Origin: Bin55 sp965116055
Lineage (GTDB): Bacteria; Pseudomonadota; Gammaproteobacteria; Pseudomonadales; Azotimanducaceae
Assembly (NCBI GenBank): GCA_965116055.1
Contig: OZ220466.1
Coordinates: 1,612,001 to 1,676,000, forward strand
Direction of reading: 5' to 3'
DNA: 64,000 nucleotides
The notes under the pieces were generated by a model. That model did not search any database. It had not been told where the DNA came from and saw only the letters and a program-made list of their open reading frames with translations. The position numbers and the translations under genes are program-made. Shown in pieces: positions 51,998 to 60,462 of the stretch. How positions within the stretch are numbered: the first letter of the stretch is position 1; every line of letters begins with the position of its first letter.

Positions 51998-53692
51998 CTA
52001 CCTTGAATTGCGAAGCGTTATACCAGCCATTTCCCCGGTATGGACGCCGTCCGCCAAGAAGTGCTTACCGTTCACGAGTGTGTGTTTGTAGCCTCGCGCT
52101 TTCTGTACATAGCGACCTGCACCGCCTGGATAGTCGTATTGATAAGTCGGTACGTCCATGTCAAGTTCATCAAGATTAATCACATTTAAGTCCGCGTATG
52201 CGCCCGGTTTTATACGACCTCGGTCTCTAATCCCAAACAAATCCGCCGTATCCGAAGTCCACCGCCGTATAGCGTCTTCAATAGTGAGCAATTGTCGTTC
52301 GCGCACCCAGTATGCTAGTAGCCAAGTAGGCTGGCTCGCGTCCATAATCTGTCCAACGTGAGCCCCGGAGTCAGCCAAACCCATGGCGACGACCGGCATT
52401 TTGATCATATATTCAATGGGGTCGAGTCGTTGATTTAAGAAAGGGTAGTAGAAGACGACCCGGCCGTTCGACTCTATATTGAGATGGAGAAATGACTCAA
52501 CAACGGATTCGCCTCGCGTTCGCGCGATATGACCTAGGGAATCCTCAGGTCGCATGTCATACCGTACCCGATGAGGCGTTAATACGAATAGACGGTCGAA
52601 GTCCAGTTCGACTTCTTTGATTGATACATCGTTAATTAAGCGCTGTCGAAAATCTTCGTTACGAATTTGTGCTAATCGTTCAATGAACGTTAGGTTCATT
52701 AACTCTTGCCAAGCCGTACAACGATCGAACATCGTCCGATTGTGAATACTGTACAGGCTACCGATCGGACGCGATGTGGTCTGAGGCCGCAAGCGGGCGC
52801 CTTTGGCGTTCTCCTGGATGGCAAAGTCGATCACTGAGCGGTAGAGCATTTCTCGCCGTTCGCTATGGGCTAAACCGAAAGTAACGTTTACGTCGTTTGT
52901 TCGTGACAATTCACCCATCCAGGCCACTTCTTTGCGCGTGTTGGGCAGATCGGGCGCATCCCGCTCGCCCAATCGAGCTGCAGCTTCAAATACCCCGCGC
53001 TTATGTTTTCCGAGTACGCTGCCGATCCTAAGTAATTCATCCGGCTGCGCGTACGTTCCAGGTACCGGTCGCCCATCGGGTACTCGATGTAAAAACGTCC
53101 GTGAGGTCGAGAAACCCAATGCACCCGACCTAATCGCTTCATCAACCAATGCGCACATTCGTTCGACATCCTGCGTGCTTGCGGGCGCTTCATCAAGACT
53201 TCGCTCGCCCATCACGCTGTATCGTACAGCACAATGACCGACCATACCGCCTACATTGATCCCTTTCGTTAAGCGATCAAGCGCTTTTAGGTAATCGCCA
53301 TAGGTTTCCCAATCCCAACTCAACCCATCAAGAATTGATGTACGAGGGATATCCTCAACCGATTCCATAAGTTCGGCGAGGTATTCTCGATCCTCCGGTT
53401 TACAAGGCGCGAAAGTAACGCCGCAGTTCCCGAGCACGACCGACGTGATGCCGTGGTAGCATGAGGAGGTTCCTAGTGCATCCCAACCGAATTGAGCGTC
53501 TAGGTGTGTATGGATATCGACGAAGCCTGGAGTGATCAAGTTGCCGCCGGCATGGATTTCTTTGGCGCCGCTTGAATTGACGTCGCCGACAGCGGTTATA
53601 CGATCACCATCAATGGCCACATCGCCGTGGAATGGTGCTGATCCTAATCCATCGACGATCTCGCCGTCGCGAATAACCAGATCATGGCTCAT
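51998..53692 (-). CDS. N-acyl-D-amino-acid deacylase family amidohydrolase (copy 1)
   Basis: Amidohydrolase-superfamily enzyme of 564 residues from the ATG at 53692 (MSHDLVIRDGEIVDG), chosen because AGAGGG stands 7 bases upstream. The metal-binding HTHLDAQFGWD is near 62-72, LGNCGVTFAPC near 90-100 carries the cysteine ligand typical of D-aminoacylases, GHCAVRY near 155-161, and the aspartate lies in DSGAHVGQIMD near 440-450. The natural substrates of such orphan copies are often unknown amides or cyclic ureides. A paralogue is at 55502-57142. It heads a unit with the PhyH gene. Confidence 0.83.
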   Translation of the reverse strand: MSHDLVIRDGEIVDGLGSAPFHGDVAIDGDRITAVGDVNSSGAKEIHAGGNLITPGFVDIHTHLDAQFGWDALGTSSCYHGITSVVLGNCGVTFAPCKPEDREYLAELMESVEDIPRTSILDGLSWDWETYGDYLKALDRLTKGINVGGMVGHCAVRYSVMGERSLDEAPASTQDVERMCALVDEAIRSGALGFSTSRTFLHRVPDGRPVPGTYAQPDELLRIGSVLGKHKRGVFEAAARLGERDAPDLPNTRKEVAWMGELSRTNDVNVTFGLAHSERREMLYRSVIDFAIQENAKGARLRPQTTSRPIGSLYSIHNRTMFDRCTAWQELMNLTFIERLAQIRNEDFRQRLINDVSIKEVELDFDRLFVLTPHRVRYDMRPEDSLGHIARTRGESVVESFLHLNIESNGRVVFYYPFLNQRLDPIEYMIKMPVVAMGLADSGAHVGQIMDASQPTWLLAYWVRERQLLTIEDAIRRWTSDTADLFGIRDRGRIKPGAYADLNVINLDELDMDVPTYQYDYPGGAGRYVQKARGYKHTLVNGKHFLADGVHTGEMAGITLRNSR

Positions 53693-53954
53693 GAAACAAC
53701 CCTCTATGGATGTACACATTAAGTACGCGAAATACGCGTCGTAACGATTCCTGAGGTTTTAAGGATACGGTTAGGGAAACGGTCATTAGGGTCAGTCAAG
53801 GTTCGCTTGATGCTCAATGGCAAAATCATCAGCTCCTCTACGAACGCGTTGCTCAGCTCACATCATTTTTTGGGAGAGCATCTTTGATGCCATACAATAG
53901 CGAATAGATAGGACTCGCTACGCTATATCCCTGTGATTCTGGCTAGTGGTTGTA

Positions 53955-54734
53955 TCAGAAAAATACACCATGAGTCACTTGAGGTACGTCGGCCTTGGAC
54001 TCGAGTTTAGTCTTTGTGATCGTAAGCCCATCTATTGGGTGTAACTCAACGTGGGCATAGAAGCCGCCATGACTTGACGCAAACGCATGCACGGGGGATC
54101 CAGAATAGCAAGCAGTCACATCGCCAAATTCAAACGTGTTCCACACATGCACATGTCCGAGCGCTAGGTAATTGAAACCTGAGCTTGAAATCTCATCATG
54201 CGTTATTTGTGACGAACTACCATGGACGCGCTTGCTCACTACTTGCCCATGCGCTAAACCAATATACCAGTGATCTTCGGTAAGGATCGGCGAGCCCTCA
54301 AGGGGTATGTAGCTTGGTGAATGTTCGTCCATGGCTTTACCCCAAATCGATGTTTGTAATGCGTCAAAACTGAGCAGTTCTCCTTGGTGATTCATGATTG
54401 GATAGACATGTGTACCAAGTTCGTTTACATCAAACTTTTGCCATACGGAAGTGTCGTCATGGACATCGTGGTTACCTGGTATTAATACGACTGGACATTG
54501 AATCCTTGCCAGTTGAGTTTGTACGAATTCAAAATCGTGATGATTGATCCGTGCACTATCAAAGAGGTCGCCAACGATCAAGAACATGTCGCAGTCGGAG
54601 CGGTGCACTGCATCAATTACCTGGGCGAAGGCATATTCTGCAGGATTGCGAAATCCTTCTACATCACCTCTAGATGCCGTGCTATCAAGGTGAACGTCGG
54701 ATGTGTGAATAAACCTCAATGGTCGATTTGGCAT
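53955..54734 (-). CDS. Metallophosphoesterase (SbcD/Mre11-like)
   Basis: Calcineurin-fold phosphoesterase of 259 residues with the full motif set: DVHLD near 13-17, GDLFD near 55-59, PGNHDVHDD near 85-93, GLAHGQ near 160 and GHVHVWN near 193-199. The arrangement resembles the nuclease subunit SbcD/Mre11, but no SbcC/Rad50 partner is adjacent and the protein lacks the longer C-terminal part, so a nucleotide phosphoesterase role is equally possible. It starts 6 bases after folE on the same strand, forming a two-gene unit. Confidence 0.83.
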   Translation of the reverse strand: MPNRPLRFIHTSDVHLDSTASRGDVEGFRNPAEYAFAQVIDAVHRSDCDMFLIVGDLFDSARINHHDFEFVQTQLARIQCPVVLIPGNHDVHDDTSVWQKFDVNELGTHVYPIMNHQGELLSFDALQTSIWGKAMDEHSPSYIPLEGSPILTEDHWYIGLAHGQVVSKRVHGSSSQITHDEISSSGFNYLALGHVHVWNTFEFGDVTACYSGSPVHAFASSHGGFYAHVELHPIDGLTITKTKLESKADVPQVTHGVFF

Positions 54735-54740
54735 GGCTGT

Positions 54741-55337
54741 TCAGCTTAATAGTTGCAGGAATTCGCTTCGGGTCGCGTGATCGTCCCGAAAACTACCTAA
54801 AAGCACAGAAGTTTTCATCATTGAATGTTGTTTTTGAACTCCCCGCATTGACATGCACAAGTGTTGGGCTTCAATGATGACGCCAACGCCCATCGCACCG
54901 GTCGCGCTCTGTACAGCTTCGGCAATTTCTTGCGTTAGTTTTTCTTGAATTTGCAGGCGTCGAGCGAACATATCGACGATACGTGCAACTTTACTTAACC
55001 CTAAAACCTTGCCATTCGGTAAATAGCCGACGTGACAGGTTCCAATAAAAGGCAACACATGGTGTTCGCATAGCGAATAAAGCTCTATGTCCTTGACTAG
55101 CACGATCTCACTTAAGTCCGAAGGGAACAGTGCGTCATTGACAACCTCAGCTAAGGTTTGTCCGTAACCACGCGTCAGAAAGTCCAAGGCTTTTGCAGCA
55201 CGGGTAGGTGTGTTCAGTAAGCCATCGCGCTCAATGTTCTCACCGATACCTGTGATCAACTCTCGATATAGATGGGCGATATGCTCAATGTCTCTTATGT
55301 CGTTAGGCATAGTTTCGGTCACGTTTCCATTGGGCAC
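54741..55337 (-). CDS. folE: GTP cyclohydrolase I
   Basis: First enzyme of folate and tetrahydropterin synthesis, forming dihydroneopterin triphosphate from GTP. The zinc-binding set is complete: C90 and H93 in SLCEHHVLPF and C161 in EAQHLCMSMRG. Length of 198 residues is typical (a start at the second ATG, 55310, would give 189). GLSKVARIVDMFARRLQIQE near 113-132 is the family signature. It is followed by a metallophosphoesterase gene, which could hydrolyse a pterin or nucleotide phosphate; that is only suggested by position. Confidence 0.93.
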   Translation of the reverse strand: MPNGNVTETMPNDIRDIEHIAHLYRELITGIGENIERDGLLNTPTRAAKALDFLTRGYGQTLAEVVNDALFPSDLSEIVLVKDIELYSLCEHHVLPFIGTCHVGYLPNGKVLGLSKVARIVDMFARRLQIQEKLTQEIAEAVQSATGAMGVGVIIEAQHLCMSMRGVQKQHSMMKTSVLLGSFRDDHATRSEFLQLLS

Positions 55338-55459
55338 GGTAAGTCATGCGGTAATAAATCACACTCACGCACCGCGTATAACCCCGTCAATCATCATGAA
55401 GTCGAGATGTCTAATCTAAATCTAAGCAGTGCTTTACCAAAGATCGCACGTTAAAAAAT

Positions 55460-55487
55460 AAGGCACCATGCACGTGCATGGTGCCTT
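55460..55487 (-). terminator. Rho-independent terminator behind the second amidohydrolase gene
   Basis: A perfect 28-base palindrome with arms AAGGCACCATGCAC (55460-55473) and GTGCATGGTGCCTT (55474-55487). On the minus strand it is followed directly by a T-rich run (complement of 55451-55459), the classic intrinsic terminator, placed just after the stop at 55502. Reading the plus strand there is no T-run, so it is one-directional. Confidence 0.85.
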
Positions 55488-55501
55488 GGGGTTAGTCGAA
55501 A

Positions 55502-57142
55502 TTATGCTTGGTGGCGTAATACCTCACCTGCTCGTACGCCGGTATGTTCGCCGTCCTCTAGACTCACCTGGCCATTGACGATCGTAGCTTTGTAACCGAA
55601 TGCCTTTTGGATATATCTCGGTGCACCACCCGGAAAATCATGTACAAGTATCGGTTGTTGTTCTGCAACCTTGTCCACATCAAAGATGTTCACATCAGCT
55701 CGCATGCCTTCCTTTAATGTGCTGCGGTCGCTTAGACCGAGTACGCGGGCAGGCCCAGAGGTCAACCGTCGAATGCCTTCCTCAAGTGTGTAAAGGCCTG
55801 TTTCACGAATCCAATGAGCGATTGTGAAACTCGCCCATCCCGCGTCCATGATTTGAGACACGTGAGCACCAGCATCGCCCAAGCTTGGGAAGATGTGATC
55901 GCTCTTGAACAAATCACCGAGCTCTTTCATACTCTGGTTGAACATACGGAGATTGAACAGCCCCTTACCGTTGCTTTCGCGCGATATTCGAATGAACGTC
56001 TCAACCCAGTGTTCATCTGCTTGCTCGGACATACTTTGCAAACTAGCTTCTTGACCTGCAGCGTAATTCGGCACTGGACCGTTACCGAGATAAAACACAT
56101 TGTTGAGCGGAAAGCGAGAATCAGTCGCTTTGCCTTCTTCAATTAATTTGGCACGTGTATCAGCATCGTTAAGCGCGTTGATGCGACCTTCCAGATCCAT
56201 AGTGCGAACTTTGGCCCACGTTTCACCCGGCACCGGTAGGTTGGACTGCAAGCCGAACATAAACCCTGAACCACGTACTTGCGTGATCGCAGTGATGTCA
56301 CGGCTTTTACACAATTGTGCCAATGCCTTGGCTTGAGCTTCCCCTGAGCCTTCTTGTGGTCCGGTCCCGTAACTGAACAGCACGCGCCCGTTGGTCGTGT
56401 CGCTGATTTGCTTAAGTACGTCGAAGTTTGCGCCAACGGCTTGCATGAGACCATTACGTGGACCCACGGCGCCGGCAATCGCAACGAGTTCCTTCGGATC
56501 CGCAAACGTGCCTGGAATTGAGCGACCGTCGGGCAGTTTATGGGGTGGGTAACGATTCGTCGAAAAGCCGATCGCACCTTTATCAAGCGAGTGACCGACC
56601 ACTTCAGACATTTGTTTCAGTTCGTCGTCAGTGGCTTGTTCTTCGACAGCGCGCTCTCCCATCACGTAAAACCGCACCGCGCAATGACCTACCATGCCAG
56701 CGACATTAACTGCCGGCTGCAATCGCTCAAGCGCGTCCAAGTAGCCTCCATAGTCTTCCCAATCCCATGGCAAGCCTGTAAGAATCGCGTGTTTGGGAAT
56801 GTCTTCGACAGTTTCCATCATGCCGGCGAGCAATTCTCGATCGGTTGGTTTACACGGGGCAAACGTCACGCCGCAGTTACCCATGAGTGCCGTGGTAACG
56901 CCGTGCCAACTTACCGGCGTCAGCAATGGGTCCCAACCGATTTGAGCGTCGAGGTGGGTATGCAGATCCACAAAACCAGGGCTAACCACATGCCCTGTTG
57001 CGTCAATCTCTCGCTGGCCTTTGCCGTCAACTTCGCCAACTGCTGTAATCAGGCCGTCGTCAATAGCAAGATCGCCTTGGTACGCCTTGGCGCCCGTGCC
57101 GTCAACGATTTCACCGCCGCGAATGACAATGTCATGTGACAT
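55502..57142 (-). CDS. N-acyl-D-amino-acid deacylase family amidohydrolase (copy 2)
   Basis: Amidohydrolase of 546 residues from the ATG at 57142 (MSHDIVIRGGEIVDG), with GGAG at a normal distance. Same metal-site landmarks as the copy at 51998: HTHLDAQIGWD near 61-71, GNCGVTFAPC near 90-99, GHCAVRFYV near 154-162 and GDAGAHVSQIMDAG near 425-438. The two proteins share many aligned blocks (SWDWE, YGxYLxAL, HWIRE against YWVRE), so they are paralogues with probably different amide substrates. Monocistronic: its own promoter with an operator-like dyad, and its own terminator. Confidence 0.85.
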   Translation of the reverse strand: MSHDIVIRGGEIVDGTGAKAYQGDLAIDDGLITAVGEVDGKGQREIDATGHVVSPGFVDLHTHLDAQIGWDPLLTPVSWHGVTTALMGNCGVTFAPCKPTDRELLAGMMETVEDIPKHAILTGLPWDWEDYGGYLDALERLQPAVNVAGMVGHCAVRFYVMGERAVEEQATDDELKQMSEVVGHSLDKGAIGFSTNRYPPHKLPDGRSIPGTFADPKELVAIAGAVGPRNGLMQAVGANFDVLKQISDTTNGRVLFSYGTGPQEGSGEAQAKALAQLCKSRDITAITQVRGSGFMFGLQSNLPVPGETWAKVRTMDLEGRINALNDADTRAKLIEEGKATDSRFPLNNVFYLGNGPVPNYAAGQEASLQSMSEQADEHWVETFIRISRESNGKGLFNLRMFNQSMKELGDLFKSDHIFPSLGDAGAHVSQIMDAGWASFTIAHWIRETGLYTLEEGIRRLTSGPARVLGLSDRSTLKEGMRADVNIFDVDKVAEQQPILVHDFPGGAPRYIQKAFGYKATIVNGQVSLEDGEHTGVRAGEVLRHQA

Positions 57143-57169
57143 TAAATGTCTCCGAAAATAGAACTTCGT

Positions 57170-57188
57170 ACTCAAATAGTACTTGAGT
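57170..57188. promoter_or_regulatory. Operator-like dyad overlapping the -10 box
   Basis: ACTCAA (57170-57175) and TTGAGT (57183-57188) form a 19-base dyad, ACTCAAATAGTACTTGAGT, that covers the -10 box and probable start of transcription. This is the position expected of a repressor site. No regulator gene lies in the window, and the family of the repressor is not known; dyads of this size suit TetR- or MarR-type regulators. Confidence 0.5.
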
Positions 57189-57204
57189 GTTTATGTACAG
57201 TCAA
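57176..57204 (-). promoter_or_regulatory. Sigma70-type promoter of the second amidohydrolase gene
   Basis: On the minus strand, TTGACT (57204-57199) and TACTAT (57181-57176) are separated by exactly 17 bases. The -35 box matches five of six consensus bases, the -10 four of six including the key A and T. The transcript would start near 57169 with a 27-base leader containing the GGAG ribosome-binding site. Confidence 0.6.
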
Positions 57205-57247
57205 GGGAGCTAACAATCCAACTCAGGACTAGTTAGTCAACTTTTCC

Positions 57248-58168
57248 TTAGCGAAACGCGGATAGGATTTCTTTTTCGACGCGTTCGTAAGCCTCGACAT
57301 CGCCGGTACGAATGCCGCCGAACATGATTTCCGCGACACCGGCTTGTTCGAATGCGCCAATGCGGTCAATAATCTCATTTTTCGACCCAGCCATTGAACC
57401 TTGGCCTAGGCGACGCTGGAAACCTTCGATCTGTTCCTTGTCCTCCGTGATAAGCAATGGCATCAGTAGCGTTTTTTGAATATCTGCAGGGTCGCGCCCG
57501 ACATCTATACAGTGTTTCTCTAGCACGCTGACCTTGTGCTTATATATTTCCATCGACATGCCTTGACCTGCCCAACCGTCCAAATTCATGATGTCGCCAA
57601 ACATGGCGAGGGTTCTCAGTGTTCGACGTTCACCCGTGCCACCGACCATGATGGGGGTATGGGGTTTCTGGTAACAGCCAGGGCTTAAGGGAGCGTTATC
57701 GAGTTGGTAGTACTTGCCGTTGTAGTTCACCGACTCTTCCGAAGTGAACAGTAATCGGATCAATTCGCACGCCTCTTGAAACCGATCCTGGCGCTCTTTC
57801 ATGGACTTGAATTCCCATCCGTAGGCTTCGTGTTCGCGTTTGAACCAGCCAGCGCCAAGCGCCAAGGTAAACCTGCCTTCAGACGCCTGGTCAAGCGTCG
57901 TGGCCATCTTCGCGAGCAACCCTGGACTTCGATACGGATTCCCGAGAACGAGGTGGCCCATACGCAGTTTCTTTGTCATGCCAGCTGCAACCGCAATCAG
58001 CGTATAGCCTTCGAATGCGGTACCTTGTTCGGCGTTGGGTCTGTTTGGCGGAAGAAAATGATCTGCGAACCAAATGCTGTCCCAGCGACCTGTCTCCATG
58101 GCATTGATGGAAGTTTTGATGTCGTCCCACGTTGTGAGATAGCAATTCACTTGCACGCCAAATTGCAT
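57248..58168 (-). CDS. Luciferase-like (LLM class) oxidoreductase
   Basis: Luciferase-fold flavin or F420 oxidoreductase of 306 residues, beginning MQFGVQVNCYLTTWDD. SIWFADHFLPP near 31-41 and LALGAGWFKREHEAYGWEF near 100-118 are typical of F420-annotated members. It is about as long as its relative at 30427. A TIM-barrel core with a C-terminal dimer helix is expected. It is transcribed alone towards the second amidohydrolase gene, whose promoter lies next to its stop. Confidence 0.82.
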   Translation of the reverse strand: MQFGVQVNCYLTTWDDIKTSINAMETGRWDSIWFADHFLPPNRPNAEQGTAFEGYTLIAVAAGMTKKLRMGHLVLGNPYRSPGLLAKMATTLDQASEGRFTLALGAGWFKREHEAYGWEFKSMKERQDRFQEACELIRLLFTSEESVNYNGKYYQLDNAPLSPGCYQKPHTPIMVGGTGERRTLRTLAMFGDIMNLDGWAGQGMSMEIYKHKVSVLEKHCIDVGRDPADIQKTLLMPLLITEDKEQIEGFQRRLGQGSMAGSKNEIIDRIGAFEQAGVAEIMFGGIRTGDVEAYERVEKEILSAFR

Positions 58169-58514
58169 GGTTTTCCTTATGTTTGTAACTAGCGACTTAA
58201 GCCGTAAACAGTATCTTATTCATTCGCTCAAATTTCGATTGTGTGCTTGGATTCGAAACTGAGGCTTTACTTTGACGCGCTAACAAACCCTGCAAGCGAA
58301 GGCAACAAAAGTTCAACTTGGTATAAACACGATACCCACATGGTTCGCTTGTTGAAGGTAAACCGCCTCGGAAGATGGTAGATTGATGCCCCGGTCGAAT
58401 TCATATGTTTCGATTGATCCGATATGTTTGATTCATACGGACGATTAGGTAGACGACATAGCTGCCGCTAAACCTCGTTCACGACCTGGATTCATTCGAC
58501 GCTCGATCGAGGGC
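58169..58514. other. Intergenic region before the ABC exporter genes
   Basis: About 350 bases between divergent genes. The ABC reading frame stays open upstream of its ATG back to about 58451, in a stretch (KPRSRPGFIRRSIEG) that looks like a coding N-terminus, so the real start may be a non-ATG codon before 58515. No tRNA or other RNA gene was recognised and no clear promoter was picked out. Confidence 0.4.
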
Positions 58515-60462
58515 ATGCGCGTCGACAGCGAACGCATTCGTCGCATTGAACCCGATAAAGTCCACTTCGCCGATGTCGTAGGTATTTTCCTGCGGGGATG
58601 GCCATACATTCGACCCATGGCTTGGCACGTGATTGGGTTCATCAGTATTAGCATCTTCGCGACTGTCTGGAACACCTTTTGGGGCATCACGGTTTTGACG
58701 CTCATTTATCAGAACGTGATTCTCGACGACCCTGTCGCGGCAGTGTCTGCTTCATTGCTATTCCTAGATCATGATGTCTGGGTCCATGTTGAAACACTTT
58801 CGGTGGACCAGCGATTTCAGCTCGTACCACCCATCGTGGTTCTCGCCGTGATATCGGGCACGTTAGGTGCGTTAATCGAAAACGGTGGTGATTACTACCG
58901 GGTATGGGTGATGCAGAACATCAATCAAAACCTTCGAATGCACTTAATGTCGCAGCTTCATCACTTGTCATTGAAGTTTCATGCTGATTCGAAAACGGGC
59001 GATGGCATCTATCGACTGTTTCAGGATAGCGCGATGGTCACACAAATCATTCAATCGTTGCTTATTGACCCGCTTCTGATGAGCGTGCGTTTCTTTATTG
59101 GTATTTTCGTCGTGTTTTTCTTTAGCCCGCTGTTGGCGCTAATGATTCTCGTAACTTGGTTGCCTCTGATCGTCCTCGCCAATTTCATGTCGACGAAATT
59201 GCGTCATCTATTTCTCGACGCACGTACGCGTAATTCGCATCTCACTTCGACCATCCAGGAATCAATTGAAGGTATTCGGACGATCAAAGTAAACGGCCTG
59301 GAACGCGAGCGTCAACTGATGTTCGAGAACGCTTCGGTAGCAGCGTTCGTCGCTTCCCATAACGCTAGGGTTCGGTTACTCCTCTATGGCTTTATCGCAT
59401 TTATGCTCGCGGCGCTCCCGCTCGCTTTTATTGAACTTTACGCTGCGATACTAGCTTTCGAGGAGGTTCCCACATTCTTCAGTTCGCTACTCACCATATT
59501 TGGGTTCGCGGTTTGGGGACTAGGTGCGCAAGACAATGTGCGAGCGCGTGCAAGGGAAGGCGTATCGAATATACAGCAGCTCTTCCTTTTATGGGGTCGG
59601 GCTCAGGATATGGCGATGGGCCTTAATCGGGTTTATCAGATCCTTGACCTAGCGCCCGAAATCCAAAACCGTCTCGGCGCAATCGAGCTGCAGTCTGTTG
59701 CCACCGACATTCGCTTCGTCAACTTGAAGTTTGCTTATCCAGAACGTGAAGTGCTTTCTAACATCACATTCGATGCGAAATTAGGGGAAGTCACAGCCAT
59801 ATTGGGTCCAACGGGATCAGGTAAATCAACACTGATGATGTTGTTGCTCCGACTGTTTGAATTTCAAGGCGGCAAGATCGAACTCAATAACCGCAGCATT
59901 CGTGAATTTACATACGAATCGGTGCGGGAAAAAATTACCTTGGCAACGCAAGAAAATATTTTGTTCTCGTTGAGTGTTCGTGACAACATTGCTTACGCAA
60001 GGCAAGATGCGACACTTGACGAGATTAAAGAAGCTGCGCGAGTTGCGTGCGCGGATGAATTTATCGCGCAACTCGCTAATGGGTACGACACTTTTCTCGG
60101 CGAACGCGCCAGCAAACTTTCTACCGGTCAGCGTCAACGCCTGGTGATCGCTCGCGCGATTTTGAAAAACACGCCAATCTTGATACTCGACGAACCGACA
60201 GCGTCGTTAGATGCCGAAACAGAACGGCGCATCATGACGAATCTAAAGGAATGGGGGGGGGGGGGCTGCAAATCGCACGATATTTCTGGTCACTCACCGC
60301 CTATCGACTATTCGGCAGGCGAATCGAATCGTGTTCATTCGAAACGGCGAGGTAGCGGATTACGGTACACACGACGAGCTCATTGCAAAACCTGAGGGTC
60401 CCTATCAGAAGTTCGTCGCTGCCGAAGTCGCAACATCGCAGTTATTGGAGTCCGCTGCGTGA
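58515..60462 (+). CDS. ABC exporter subunit 1, frameshifted at a 12-G tract
   Basis: Half-transporter with a six-helix membrane domain (about 1-390) and a C-terminal ATPase domain: Walker A GPTGSGKS at 431-438, signature LSTGQRQRL near 535 and Walker B ILDEPTASLD with D559. At 60254-60265 there are twelve G residues. Reading through, the frame breaks and ends at 60395, losing the switch histidine. In the next frame the missing end is intact (TIFLVTHRLSTIRQANRIVF) and runs to a TGA at 60460-60462. With eleven G the product would be a continuous 648 residues, matching its partner's 653. So either the gene is phase-variable or disrupted, or one G is a sequence error. The restored stop overlaps the next gene start (GTGA). 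Confidence 0.85.
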
